Shown here one piece after another: positions 27,353 through 35,392 of a stretch of 40,509 bases of DNA; position 1 is the stretch's first letter; every line of letters begins with the position of its first letter. The DNA is from Bacteriovorax sp. (GTDB taxonomy: Bacteria > Bdellovibrionota > Bacteriovoracia > Bacteriovoracales > Bacteriovoracaceae). The stretch lies in the NCBI GenBank assembly GCA_014377485.1, contig JACMPM010000124.1:1-40509 (forward strand), in the 5' to 3' direction. Below the pieces are notes generated by a model. It was given only the letters and a program-made list of their open reading frames with translations, was not told the DNA's origin and ran no database searches. A program made the position numbers and the translations under genes.

Positions 27353-28807
27353 ATGATAAATCAAATCTCCATTCCCACTCTCGTATTCATTTTAGATTTT
27401 GTGCTTAGACTTTGGTATTGCGCCCGAATTCTGGACAGAAGACTCCCTAGCGGTGTCGCATGGGCATGGCTTAGCATAATCTTTTTTTTACCAATTTTCG
27501 GAACAATACTCTATCTCTATTTGGGTGAGTATCGTTTAGGAAGAAGACGACTAAAGCGTTTAAACTCTACTTCTCTAATTATTAAAACTTTAATTCAAAA
27601 ACTTTTTGCGAAAAATTCAAACGAAAATTTATTAACCGAACCTTCCAGATCGTTTGCCCTTACTGTACGAGGATTTTTTGATGCTCCCCTAATGGGCGGA
27701 AACGATATCGAACTTTTGCAAAATGCAAAGGCTGCTTTCATCTCCATGATTAAAGATATTGATCAGTCAAAGATATCATGTGATATGGAATTTTACATAT
27801 GGAGTGACGGCGGCCTAGCCGATGAATTTGGCGAAGCTTTGATAAGGGCCGTAAGCCGCGGGGTAAAGTGCCGAGTACTGCTGGATCAAATTGGGAGTGC
27901 TGATTTTTTAAAAGGACCCAATGCCAAAAAATTAAAAAAAGCAGGAATCATTCTTCAAGCAGCTATGCCTTCTGGTTTCATACGTTCTTTTTTTGCACGC
28001 CCTGACTTAAGAATACATCGTAAAATACTCATTATTGACGGAGCTATTGGCTATACCGGAAGTCTTAATTTAGCAGACCCACTTTATTTTAAACAAAATG
28101 AAAATGTAGGCTTTTGGATAGATGCTTTCTGCAGAATTCAAGGGCCGGCAGTTGAAGCAATGAATTTTGTGTTCTTAAGTGATTGGAGCGTAGAATCAAA
28201 ATCAGATTTTGTAGCACTTGAAAAGGAATCTATTTTTATAGACAAGGCAAAAACTAAATTGGCTCAAATACAATGTCTACCTTCAGGCCCTACTCTTAAA
28301 TATTCAAATATTGAAGAAGTTTTAATCATGGCGATATATTCTGCACGCTATAGACTTGTTTTGACTACTCCTTATTTTATCCCTAGCGAGTCAGTACTTT
28401 ATGCACTTATGACGGCAGCTAAAAGAGGTGTAAAAGTCATATTAATAACTCCTGAAAAAGTAGACTCAAAACTTACACAATATGCAAGTCGCTCATACCT
28501 CAAAGAACTGGTGTTATCTGGAGTACAAGTTGCCCTTTATAAAGGTGGAATGCTTCATACAAAATCAATTGTGATAGACACTGAGTACTGTTTATTCGGA
28601 ACACTTAATTTAGATCCACGCAGCCTTCGTATTAACTTTGAGTTCACCCTAGCTATCTACGATAAATCATTTGCACTTGCATTGAACGAATTGCAAATGA
28701 AATATATGCATCAGTCAAAATTGGTAGAATTAAAAGATTATGATATTCGAAATAGGTTTAATGAATTTAAAGAAGATCTCGCTCGATTGATGGGACCTTT
28801 GCTTTAG
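27353..28807 (+). CDS. cls: Cardiolipin synthase, phospholipase D type
   Basis: A 484-residue membrane enzyme with two N-terminal helices (about 5-22 and 35-58, PLDc_N-like, with WAWLSIIFFLPIFG). Two HKD motifs define the catalytic pair: IHRKILIID...GSLN near residue 222 and LHTKSIVID...GTLNLDPRS near residue 402. The family joins two phosphatidylglycerols, or a phosphatidylglycerol and another phospholipid, into cardiolipin at the inner membrane. Length fits ClsA-type enzymes (about 480 aa). It starts 19 bases after the acyl-CoA dehydrogenase stop, with a weak ribosome binding site, so the two are likely co-transcribed. Confidence 0.94.
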   Translation: MINQISIPTLVFILDFVLRLWYCARILDRRLPSGVAWAWLSIIFFLPIFGTILYLYLGEYRLGRRRLKRLNSTSLIIKTLIQKLFAKNSNENLLTEPSRSFALTVRGFFDAPLMGGNDIELLQNAKAAFISMIKDIDQSKISCDMEFYIWSDGGLADEFGEALIRAVSRGVKCRVLLDQIGSADFLKGPNAKKLKKAGIILQAAMPSGFIRSFFARPDLRIHRKILIIDGAIGYTGSLNLADPLYFKQNENVGFWIDAFCRIQGPAVEAMNFVFLSDWSVESKSDFVALEKESIFIDKAKTKLAQIQCLPSGPTLKYSNIEEVLIMAIYSARYRLVLTTPYFIPSESVLYALMTAAKRGVKVILITPEKVDSKLTQYASRSYLKELVLSGVQVALYKGGMLHTKSIVIDTEYCLFGTLNLDPRSLRINFEFTLAIYDKSFALALNELQMKYMHQSKLVELKDYDIRNRFNEFKEDLARLMGPLL

Positions 28808-28930
28808 GATTACAATTCAGTTACCAGTACAATATGTAATCATACTGTAAAACTTTTTAACAAAAGTAAGCTTGTAATAACAAGTTAAAGATTTTATCTT
28901 TTTGAGCAACCTTTAATGCCAGGAGATTAT

Positions 28931-29419
28931 GTGAATTCATTAGCCTTCTTAAAAAAATCATTTCTTGCAATTTTACTAACCGCTTCGTTTAGCCAGGTTG
29001 TTTACTCTGGAACATCAGCTATTGATGAGACTTGCCTAGATCACGGAAAATCTTTAAATGTGATCAATGATCAAGTTATCGAGTGGAAGTCCAATACCGC
29101 CAATGCTTTTTTAGCACGAGCTCGTATTGAAGGTACTGTAGATCAGGTATTTCCTGACCATTCAGGACATAGGCACTTTTCCTTAAAGATTGGACCTCAA
29201 CTGGCAGATCATATTGAAGTGATTTACAATCTTTCATTTGGCCAAATGCCTACTCCTACAATTGGAATGAAAGCAGAAGCATGTGGTGATTATATCACTT
29301 CAATTGCACAGACTGGTTCATATCCTCCATCACCAGATGGTGGGATCATTCATTGGGTACACCGCAGTCCTCACGGGCATGAGCCTGGTTACGTAATTCT
29401 AGACGGAATAAAATATTAA
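28931..29419 (+). CDS. Exported DUF3465-family protein
   Basis: I choose the GTG at 28931 because AGGAG at 28921-28925 lies 5 bases before it; an ATG at 28916 precedes the ribosome binding site. The 162-residue product has a signal peptide (KKSFLAILLTASFSQVVYS). The mature part matches DUF3465: ARARIEGTVDQVFPDHSGHR, a strand-rich middle, and the closing block GGIIHWVHRSPHGHEPGYV. The His and Trp residues of that block are conserved in the family, which has an OB-like fold and no established function. It precedes another exported protein by 22 bases; both may share a transcript ending at the strong terminator at 29874-29898. Confidence 0.82.
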   Translation: MNSLAFLKKSFLAILLTASFSQVVYSGTSAIDETCLDHGKSLNVINDQVIEWKSNTANAFLARARIEGTVDQVFPDHSGHRHFSLKIGPQLADHIEVIYNLSFGQMPTPTIGMKAEACGDYITSIAQTGSYPPSPDGGIIHWVHRSPHGHEPGYVILDGIKY

Positions 29420-29441
29420 AAATCAATTATTAGGAGTTAGT

Positions 29442-29861
29442 ATGAAAAAAATAATTTTTGCAGCAACTATGTCTTTATTGTTTGTTACCACAAGTTACGT
29501 TTTTGCAAATGATAACGGCACAAAAAAAGAACTGCTAGCTGACATAAAAGAAGAAACAAAAAAATGCGCGGTACAAATTATTTCTGTATCAAGCGAAAGT
29601 GAAAATGTTCTAAATTTTGAATCAGAGTGTAGCAGCCTTAAAATTTTATCTTCTAACGAAGCTCAAATACTAATTGATGGTCAATGGCTTACGGCCCGTA
29701 TTACTGAATCTGGCGAATCCGATGGCGGAGACCTTGATGACCTAGCTATTCTAAATTCAGAAGGCAAAGTGCTTGCTACAAAAACGAATATTCCCGCTTA
29801 TGACAGCGTCGTTGTTGCTATGGCCGGAGATAGTGATTTTAAAAAAATTCAAAAGAAATAA
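29442..29861 (+). CDS. Exported protein of unknown function, 139 aa
   Basis: A TAGGAG ribosome binding site precedes the ATG. Residues 1-22 are a signal peptide (KKIIFAATMSLLFVTTSYVFA). The mature protein of about 117 residues is acidic, with alternating strand-like stretches (CAVQIISVSS, EAQILIDGQWLTARI) and two cysteines (in KKCAVQ and ESECSSL) that could form a disulfide in the periplasm. I do not recognise a family. It is the last gene before a terminator, and probably belongs with the DUF3465 gene. Confidence 0.75.
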   Translation: MKKIIFAATMSLLFVTTSYVFANDNGTKKELLADIKEETKKCAVQIISVSSESENVLNFESECSSLKILSSNEAQILIDGQWLTARITESGESDGGDLDDLAILNSEGKVLATKTNIPAYDSVVVAMAGDSDFKKIQKK

Positions 29862-29873
29862 TTTTTAACTAAA

Positions 29874-29898
29874 AACCCCCCTGAAATTTGGGGGGGTT
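29874..29898 (+). terminator. Rho-independent terminator
   Basis: AACCCCCC (29874-29881) pairs with GGGGGGTT (29891-29898) around an AT-rich loop, starting 13 bases after the stop of the preceding gene. The stem is very GC-rich for this genome. The trailing TTGTGTTT is a weak T-run. Confidence 0.85.
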
Positions 29899-29943
29899 GT
29901 GTTTCTCAGACAATATTATAGATAACCAGTTCTCTCAAGTGAG

Positions 29944-29971
29944 TTGGACATCAGTTTGCATTAAATATATA
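29944..29971 (+). promoter_or_regulatory. Candidate sigma-70 promoter for the YgaP-like/BON pair
   Basis: TTGGAC (29944-29949) and TATATA (29966-29971) are 16 bases apart. They lie just after the terminator and 24 bases before the ATG at 29995, which would give a very short leader. Confidence 0.45.
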
Positions 29972-29994
29972 TGAACCCATAAAAAGGAGCATAT

Positions 29995-30474
29995 ATGAAT
30001 TACTTACAGTCCTCTTATGTTGTCAAAAATCCCCATGATAGAGTAAGAAACCATAGCCCTAAATCCTTAAATGAAGCGATAGATAGAAAAACCATTTACA
30101 ATATTGAAGCTACAATTTTGAAAGGCCCTAGCGCCGTCCGAGAACGTTTAAATGCATTAGATAAAGAATGGGATATAGACAGAGCGATTATGTTACTTTT
30201 TTCAGGCGTAGTCTTTACTCAGCTTGCGGTTGCCATGAAAAAAAAGAATAGCAATTGGCTTGTGGCCCCCCTTATCCAACTACCATTACTATTTTTATAT
30301 GCAACTCTCGGATGGTGCCCGCCTGCGCCAGTGTTTCGCAAACTTGGTTTTAGAACACGTTTTGAAATACAAGCTGAAAGAGAAGAACTTTTAAATTCGT
30401 TGTACTTTGAAGATCAAGAAGACATTGAAAAAGATATTGAGATAACTGAATGGGATATTTATGAATCAATTTAG
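29995..30474 (+). CDS. YgaP-like (DUF2892-type) inner membrane protein
   Basis: A 159-residue protein preceded by AAGGAG. The middle holds a WDIDRA segment and two membrane helices (about 65-80 and 90-105). After them comes GWCPPAPVFRKLGFRTRFEIQAERE, split here by the signature residues Cys-Pro-Pro and Arg-Thr-x-x-Glu-Ile. That pattern is well known in small membrane proteins often found beside BON-domain proteins. The tail is acidic and cytosolic. It is 8 bases upstream of the BON gene in the same frame direction, so both form a two-gene unit. The function is unknown; stress or membrane-homeostasis roles are commonly proposed for relatives. Confidence 0.8.
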   Translation: MNYLQSSYVVKNPHDRVRNHSPKSLNEAIDRKTIYNIEATILKGPSAVRERLNALDKEWDIDRAIMLLFSGVVFTQLAVAMKKKNSNWLVAPLIQLPLLFLYATLGWCPPAPVFRKLGFRTRFEIQAEREELLNSLYFEDQEDIEKDIEITEWDIYESI

Positions 30475-30482
30475 GAGTCAAT

Positions 30483-30887
30483 ATGAGTCGATCAATTTAC
30501 GAAAATTATGGACAGGATGAATACCTAGATTTAAATGATGAAAATTTTAGAGAACAGCCAACTAATTTTGCAGGAGTAGGACCAAAAGGATATGAGCGTT
30601 CTGATGAGAGAATTACCGAAGATGTGTGCGAAGTCTTAAAGAGAGACAAGTTTATCGATGCAAGTGAAATCGAGGTAAGTGTTCAAGACGGTGTTGTATT
30701 ACTTTTTGGAACAGTTGATAGCCGGAGTGAAAAAATTTGCACCGAAATTGCCATTGAAGGAATTGATGGAGTTAAAGATATTCTTAATGAAATAAAAGTA
30801 AAAAAATGGGGCGACTATTCTGTTAGAACTTACCAAAAGAATTTTGATAATATTTCAAGATCAACTAAAGAAGACCATTATACTTAA
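30483..30887 (+). CDS. BON-domain protein (short form)
   Basis: A 134-residue protein without signal peptide. The linker GVGPKGYERSDERITEDVCE (about 37-56) leads into a BON domain (about 46-110) with the IDASEIEVSVQDGVVLLFGTV strand pair split around residue 66-80 and the closing EGIDGVKDILNEIKV. BON domains bind phospholipid membranes or assemble on the envelope. The lack of a signal peptide is notable because many BON proteins are periplasmic. A longer paralog with the same GPKGYxRSDxRI linker is at 35580-36221. An AGGAG site precedes the start. Confidence 0.88.
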   Translation: MSRSIYENYGQDEYLDLNDENFREQPTNFAGVGPKGYERSDERITEDVCEVLKRDKFIDASEIEVSVQDGVVLLFGTVDSRSEKICTEIAIEGIDGVKDILNEIKVKKWGDYSVRTYQKNFDNISRSTKEDHYT

Positions 30888-30909
30888 TTAGCTTAAATTA
30901 ATTATGATG

Positions 30910-31563
30910 TTATTGAAGCGCCACTAGCCTTGATTTCTCTAATAGCTTCATCCGAGAAGCAAGCTTAGAGAGATATTCATGCTTATGTTTCTTTGTTTTT
31001 GAATGATAACGAGCATACCATCTGCGGTCTTTTTTCTCATATCGAGTTTTGAGGATATGAAGAATCTGGGCCATCACTTCCAGAGAATAAGCCTGATCTA
31101 CCTTTAGTTTTTCAGCTTCTATTAAGTCCAAATTCATCCTTGTGAACTCTTTATTCCACACTTCCACATTCACTTGAGCCATCGACAAGTCTCCAGTAGA
31201 AGACACCATTTCGTGATTAAAATCACTTTCAGTATCAATGATCGCAACCACTATTTGTGGTTCAATTTTATACTTTGCAAATGCCTGGTGGATTTTTTCT
31301 GCTACGTCATTCAATTTTTCAGAGCTAAAATCTGGTTTTAGAACCGAAATCATTTTAGCAATAACTGGAGACTTATTGGGGATATGAACTTTATCGAAAT
31401 CTCCAAATCGATCACTATAGGCACTGCTAATTTTGATCGACTCTACTTTCGTATTTTTATTCTTAACGTTTGAGAACGCTCCAATCGTTAGCGTTGAAAG
31501 AAGAACTATTTTGCAGAATAATTCTTTATCACTTCTCGACGTATTATTATATGTTGTTTTCAT
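30910..31563 (-). CDS. Lytic transglycosylase-like (SLT-fold) protein
   Basis: A 217-residue protein with an N-terminal hydrophobic segment (about 16-30) that may anchor it. The region IVVAIIDTESDFNHEMVSSTGDLSMAQV (given here as its ends IVVAII and SMAQV around TESDF) resembles the ES dyad of soluble lytic transglycosylases, with Glu near residue 112 as the likely acid. The AYSLEVMAQILHILKTRY helix and RWYARYHS follow the same order as the SLT fold, where a final YNxG-type helix is expected. The product would cleave peptidoglycan between MurNAc and GlcNAc at the cell envelope. It is convergent with the BON gene, 22 bases away. Confidence 0.75.
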   Translation of the reverse strand: MKTTYNNTSRSDKELFCKIVLLSTLTIGAFSNVKNKNTKVESIKISSAYSDRFGDFDKVHIPNKSPVIAKMISVLKPDFSSEKLNDVAEKIHQAFAKYKIEPQIVVAIIDTESDFNHEMVSSTGDLSMAQVNVEVWNKEFTRMNLDLIEAEKLKVDQAYSLEVMAQILHILKTRYEKKDRRWYARYHSKTKKHKHEYLSKLASRMKLLEKSRLVALQ

Positions 31564-31680
31564 ACTTCTAATTATAAGTTCTCATCAGCCTATCAATTAG
31601 TCCTAATTGTGGTCTTTCCAGCTATACCAAGCAGTTAAAAATTACCAGCATTTTACAAGCTATTGAAGATAGGAGAAGTG

Positions 31681-31725
31681 AAGTTACGAGTGTAACTTAA
31701 AAGTGACCACCACTGATGGCAGTGG
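31681..31725 (-). terminator. Tandem hairpins downstream of the amidase gene
   Basis: Two perfect hairpins lie here: AAGTTAC/GTAACTT (31681-31698, 4-base loop) and CCACTG/CAGTGG (31710-31725, 4-base loop). The second is reached first by transcription leftward from the gene ending at 31762, and is followed by a short CACTTTT. On the other strand it is followed by CCTCTTTTT, so it could act in both directions. Confidence 0.55.
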
Positions 31726-31761
31726 CCTCTTTTTGATGATTTATTATTTATATCTCGGGTC

Positions 31762-32826
31762 TTAATTACATAATGTTTCGTTGGGATAAATAGCAAGCCT
31801 ACCCGCAAGCAGAGGTGGAAGTCCTTGAAGATCAACTGACTTCTTAATGATTGAATAATTGATCGCCGAGTCGAATGTTTTAAATTCTGTGTTTACCTGC
31901 CCTTCGCTGTCACTGTCTAAATCAAAATATTGACTGCTTTGTTTACAGCTAAAATCAAATTGAGCCAGATCAACTTTTCTCTGCAATGTAAGCTTCGCCG
32001 TTGTACGGAAGGTTATGGTTTTTTCATCTTGATTATAAATTAACTGCCAACGATTGTTTTTTGAACCAACATCACTTAGGAAAGCAAAAATGGCTTGAGT
32101 TGGGTCATCGAATTTGTTAATAAATTTTGCATTATAACTAGCTCTAACAAACCGATCCAATGAATCTTTGGAATCTATTACGATAGGTTTATCTCCGCCA
32201 AAAGTGATGAAATCTTTTGCGTATGCTAGATGCTCTTCGTATGTGTTGTTAGCGAAACTAGATATCGGTAAATCTCCAGACTGGTGAGTAACCAACTGCC
32301 CATTAACAAATTCAATCGTCATGCATTTTTTAATATCGCAGGCAAAGTAATGCAGCTTAGATCCTACGGGCGACAAACGAACATCTTGAAGTCCTAGAGT
32401 TATGCTTTCTACCGTCGAAAAATTATCCAGCAGGTATTGAATGAACTGTAATTCGTTAAGTGAAGCGCGGGCATCGACTCCAGGAAAAACTGAAGTTTTA
32501 AGTTCAAGGGCATCTACCACCAAACCTGCTTCATTCATTCCGCCTGTTGGAAATTCTCTACCGAATTGATTGAAAGTTACACTTCCATATTTTGAAGTCC
32601 AGTTTCCAGAGATATCAGTAGAAACTAATTTTAATCCATTTTTTGTGACATTGCGTTTATTGGTAAACACCAGGCCATGTCCATAGGCCCAATCAAAAGT
32701 TCGTCCCACCCAGTGTTGATTATTGGGATAAAGAGAAAAGATCGTACATGTTGAGGCAGGTTGAACGATGAAAGCAAAAAGAAATAATGCTGATGCGATT
32801 GTCTTTTTAAGTTTCTGGTTTTTCAT
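31762..32826 (-). CDS. Exported choloylglycine hydrolase-family (linear amide C-N) hydrolase
   Basis: A 354-residue Ntn hydrolase with a signal peptide whose predicted cut (PAST/C) leaves Cys27 as the new N-terminus. That is exactly the catalytic nucleophile position, as in exported Gram-negative members. Other active-site motifs are GRTFDW (Arg and Asp), GGMNEAGLVVD (Asn) and VRASYN (Arg). The family includes bile salt hydrolases and penicillin V acylases; Gram-negative periplasmic relatives often hydrolyse acyl-homoserine lactones or other N-acyl amides. The true substrate is unknown. GGGC about 5 bases upstream supports the start. A 522-base gap with regulatory-looking elements precedes it and tandem hairpins follow it. 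Confidence 0.87.
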   Translation of the reverse strand: MKNQKLKKTIASALFLFAFIVQPASTCTIFSLYPNNQHWVGRTFDWAYGHGLVFTNKRNVTKNGLKLVSTDISGNWTSKYGSVTFNQFGREFPTGGMNEAGLVVDALELKTSVFPGVDARASLNELQFIQYLLDNFSTVESITLGLQDVRLSPVGSKLHYFACDIKKCMTIEFVNGQLVTHQSGDLPISSFANNTYEEHLAYAKDFITFGGDKPIVIDSKDSLDRFVRASYNAKFINKFDDPTQAIFAFLSDVGSKNNRWQLIYNQDEKTITFRTTAKLTLQRKVDLAQFDFSCKQSSQYFDLDSDSEGQVNTEFKTFDSAINYSIIKKSVDLQGLPPLLAGRLAIYPNETLCN

Positions 32827-32942
32827 ACATGCCCTTTAAATTAGTTTTAATAAAGTATTGAGACTTTATTAATTTACTAAAAAAATTGACTGAGATCAAT
32901 TGCTGAATGAATTGAAAAAAATTATGGATTTAGAAATGCTTA

Positions 32943-32964
32943 TTTAACAGTTATTGCTGTTAAA
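32943..32964. promoter_or_regulatory. Perfect 8-6-8 inverted repeat, candidate operator
   Basis: TTTAACAG (32943-32950) and CTGTTAAA (32957-32964) form a perfect dyad with a 6-base centre, in the control region about 117 bases upstream of the amidase gene start. The half-site size and spacing suit a dimeric transcription regulator. It is not followed by a T-run on either side. Confidence 0.45.
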
Positions 32965-33050
32965 GATCTAATGAGATGAGTGTGCTCTAATTTTATTGAC
33001 CTATTTTATATACCTATAATAGAGTTCTGGGAAAACATAAGTCAAATTCT

Positions 33051-33235
33051 ATGCATATAACACTTTTAATTATTACTTTACTTACTACCCCCTATTTATG
33101 TTTGGAATGCCCATGATGATCCGGATGTTTAATTTTATGAGGGCGTGAAATTTACCGCAAAACTTAGACAAACTTGAACTAATTCTGAAATAACACTTCT
33201 TACGGTAATTCCTGAAGGTGCGGGAGCATCACGGT
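33051..33235 (+). pseudogene. Possible decayed exported-protein gene
   Basis: An ATG at 33051 begins a signal-peptide-like stretch (HITLLIITLLTTPYLCLECP) that stops at once. In another frame the next bases read HDDPDV, then YEGVKFTAKLRQT, then NSEITLLTVIPEGAGASR, broken by stops. The composition looks like coding sequence that has lost its frame. A TATAAT lies at 33015-33020. I do not recognise the family. The rest of the 522-base gap 32827-33348 shows only the 8-6-8 repeat and upstream sequence of the next gene. Confidence 0.3.
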
Positions 33236-33348
33236 AGTTATGAAAATTATCTGAATAATGTTGCCCAATTAATGACTTTTATTTTAGATAACTTGAAGAA
33301 AAAGCTGTAGAATAAAATATAAACAGCATTTCCAAAGAGATTAAAAAC

Positions 33349-33681
33349 ATGAAGACATCAAAGAAGGCTAAAGTTACGAAGAAAGCAACTACTACAAAAA
33401 AACAAGTAACTGTTAAGAAAACTAAAGCTGTTAAGACTCCAAAGAATCTAAAAGTTTCAAAAAAATTAACTCCCAAGCAAATAAGCGACATGGCGGTTGA
33501 TAGCTTAGTCATAAGTATGAATCAACAGTTCCAAAAAATAGAAACACAAGATGAAGCAAATTTAATTGAATATATTACTTTTACTACACTAGGGGATAAA
33601 ATCCTCGGGCACTTTGGTAAAAAAGTTTTTAATCAGTATGTGAAAGATATTATGGAAGATTTTAAAGATAGTAAGAAATAG
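33349..33681 (+). CDS. Small protein with a lysine-rich histone H1-like tail
   Basis: A 110-residue protein. The first 44 residues contain 17 lysines, in KK pairs separated by Ala, Thr and Val, much like the basic tails of histone H1-like nucleoid proteins. The second half (about 45-105) is a predicted compact helical domain (ISDMAVDSLVISMNQQFQKI, LGDKILGHFGKKVFNQYV) that I do not recognise. A DNA- or RNA-binding role is inferred from charge only; a low-complexity linker is another reading. The upstream AAGAGA is a modest ribosome binding site. The gene stands alone. Confidence 0.72.
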   Translation: MKTSKKAKVTKKATTTKKQVTVKKTKAVKTPKNLKVSKKLTPKQISDMAVDSLVISMNQQFQKIETQDEANLIEYITFTTLGDKILGHFGKKVFNQYVKDIMEDFKDSKK

Positions 33682-33707
33682 GCCAGAATGATTTTTTCTT
33701 AAACAAA

Positions 33708-33731
33708 AGAAGCACTCGATCGAGAGCTTCT
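33708..33731 (-). terminator. Hairpin terminator for the small ORF at 33741-33845
   Basis: AGAAGC and GCTTCT arms flank an A-A mismatch and the palindrome CTCGATCGAG. Leftward, the hairpin is followed by TTTTGTTTAAGAAAAAA-type sequence with a T-run. It starts 9 bases beyond the stop of the small leftward ORF. Rightward it lacks a T-run, although it is 26 bases past the lysine-rich gene and may serve it too. Confidence 0.6.
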
Positions 33732-33740
33732 AATGTTAAA

Positions 33741-33845
33741 TTATTTCTTAGCTTCTTTTTTTGCCTTATGATCTTCCTGCTTTACTTTACAAGAAGAAAT
33801 ATCCTCAGCTTGAAGTGATAGAGACAATAAGCTAGCTAAAGACAT
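33741..33845 (-). CDS. Possible 34-aa exported microprotein (too short for usual gene calling)
   Basis: An ATG at 33845 gives a 34-residue frame. It starts with SLASLLSLSLQAED, the hydrophobic core and cleavage region of a signal peptide, and then has SSCKVKQEDHKAKKEAKK, one Cys and a Lys/Glu-rich tail. A typical hairpin terminator follows 9 bases later. The codons just before the ATG would read Leu-Val-Ile after an in-frame stop, so the usual positively charged start of the signal peptide is absent. This may be the trimmed end of an older gene whose first codons have decayed. No clear ribosome binding site. The rest of the gap 33682-34036 has only an AGGTC/GACCT hairpin at 34002-34015 just before the esterase gene. 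Confidence 0.4.
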   Translation of the reverse strand: MSLASLLSLSLQAEDISSCKVKQEDHKAKKEAKK

Positions 33846-34036
33846 GATAACTAATTAATTAATAATAGAGTCCCGCTGGTAAATAAAGCATAAACCGAAT
33901 AGCTAAGTTTAAAATTATAAGAACATTAAAAGATATAATAAGGGATGTTGACCACTTTATAGCTAGATACCCTGTCTAAAAAATAACACCCTGTAAGTTT
34001 TAGGTCACAGGACCTGACCGTTGCACATCCTTTGAT

Positions 34037-35050
34037 ATGATGAGCTCTATGAAATCGACTACACTCCTATTTTTAATCTTCCTATCGTTTATCTTATCGT
34101 TGAATAGCTTTGCTTATTCTAAGCGCCTTAAGCATAGCGAATGCAACTGTGTAACAGAATTGCAAAATCAACTTGAAGATGAAAGCCGGTCGTTTGCCTC
34201 AAACTACAGATACAAATCGAATTCTTTTGTAAAAATAAACAATGATGCAGAAATGTTGGAAGGCTCAAATAAAGAAGAGGCTATTATTTTAATTCATGGT
34301 TTCATGGCTTCACCTTTTGAAGTGAGATCTATAGCTAAAGTTCTCAATGACTCTGGCTATACAGTTTATATGCCACTGCTTTATGGGTTCGGTGGATATG
34401 GTGAAATAGCTAATCAAGGTAAAGTCTCTATCTGGAGGGAGCAAATAAAAACTTCCGTTAATAAACTTTCACGCTGCTATAAAAGAATCTCTCTAGGTGG
34501 AATTTCTTTGGGTGCTGCCCTGGCAACAGATTATGTACTCACTACCCATGACCCGAAAATTAGTTCATTGGTTTTAATGTCGCCCTACTTTGATATTTCT
34601 CAGTCAGTTGCTAAACTTTTAGTTGGGCCGCTTTCATTTTTTAAAGACAGTGTTTCTTTATCGACTTTGTTCACTATTTCTCGTTCTGATGACTTGGTTG
34701 AAATTTTAAAAAATAATAATTTTTACTCTGACATCATGCCGTTTTTAACATTGCAGGAACTTTTTAAATTAAGCAATGAATTAAAAGCTAAAACGTCGAC
34801 AGTAAAAAGTAATATTCCGGTTTTTTTAGCTGTTAGTGAATTTGATTCGACAATTGATTTATCAATTGCTGAAAGCCTGCCCGCAAATCATTTTAATAAA
34901 ATAAATCTTTATAAGATCCCAAAGTATTTAAAAGTTCCTCACCAGATTACATATGAATCAAGCAATTCAAAGTTTGATGATATGACCAGTAAAATTGTAC
35001 GATTTGTTAATAGAAGCAATCTAACTTTATATTTAAAAAATCTCCAATAG
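34037..35050 (+). CDS. Exported alpha/beta-hydrolase (carboxylesterase-like)
   Basis: A 337-residue protein with a signal peptide (KSTTLLFLIFLSFILSLNSFA). The alpha/beta-hydrolase core shows the oxyanion segment ILIHGFMASPFEVRSIA (about residues 86-102), the nucleophile elbow GGISLGAA with Ser157, and late candidates for the acid (SEFDSTID) and His (KVPHQIT). The resemblance is to monoacylglycerol lipase/Est30-type esterases, so a short-chain ester or lysolipid is a reasonable substrate. Export suggests a periplasmic or surface role. Starts at 34037 or at the ATG at 34049 are both possible; the latter sits closer to the signal peptide charge, and neither has a strong ribosome binding site. 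Confidence 0.82.
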   Translation: MMSSMKSTTLLFLIFLSFILSLNSFAYSKRLKHSECNCVTELQNQLEDESRSFASNYRYKSNSFVKINNDAEMLEGSNKEEAIILIHGFMASPFEVRSIAKVLNDSGYTVYMPLLYGFGGYGEIANQGKVSIWREQIKTSVNKLSRCYKRISLGGISLGAALATDYVLTTHDPKISSLVLMSPYFDISQSVAKLLVGPLSFFKDSVSLSTLFTISRSDDLVEILKNNNFYSDIMPFLTLQELFKLSNELKAKTSTVKSNIPVFLAVSEFDSTIDLSIAESLPANHFNKINLYKIPKYLKVPHQITYESSNSKFDDMTSKIVRFVNRSNLTLYLKNLQ

Positions 35051-35075
35051 ATTCCTCAGACTTTTTTTCTAAAGG

Positions 35076-35392
35076 TTATTTTTGCAGAAATTCAAGATAC
35101 TCATCTAACTGATCAAAAGTTACAGTCCATCCCATTCACCGTAAACAACGTTGGATGACGAGAAATTTCTGCATATTTATCAGAAAATGAAACTACAAAT
35201 ACAATTTTTTCTTTCTCTACAATCTCGCGATAAATAATCTTACCCCATATCTGCAGTCCCTCAGGATTGGTCATACTGTAATGAAAAGTCCTTCGGGACT
35301 AAAATCAAAACTATGTATCTCTGTCTTAAATCTTTTGGGACCAAACCAATTGACCATATCTCTTGAATCTGTATGAACTTTGATAATCACTC
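35076..35392 (-). pseudogene. Remnant of an AHSA1/SRPBCC-domain gene
   Basis: Three leftward frames join into one recognisable AHSA1-like domain: VIIKVHTDSRDMVNWFGPKR, then GKIIYREIVEKEKIVFVVS, then GWTVTFDQLDEYLEFLQK and a TAA at 35076-35078. The WFGPKxF, FSPEG and EIVEKEKIVF motifs and the final GWxxxxDxLxEYL are hallmark positions. At least two frameshifts break it and the true start is lost. It fills most of the 529-base gap between the esterase and the BON gene; the remainder is upstream DNA of the BON gene. Confidence 0.75.

Noticed and set aside
31653-31835. 60-codon minus-strand ORF
   Set aside because: It overlaps the end of the amidase gene and the tandem hairpins, and has no coding character.
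32996-33020. TTGACC and TATAAT as a sigma-70 promoter
   Set aside because: The spacer is only 13 bases, too short for a standard promoter; the TATAAT may still work with another -35.
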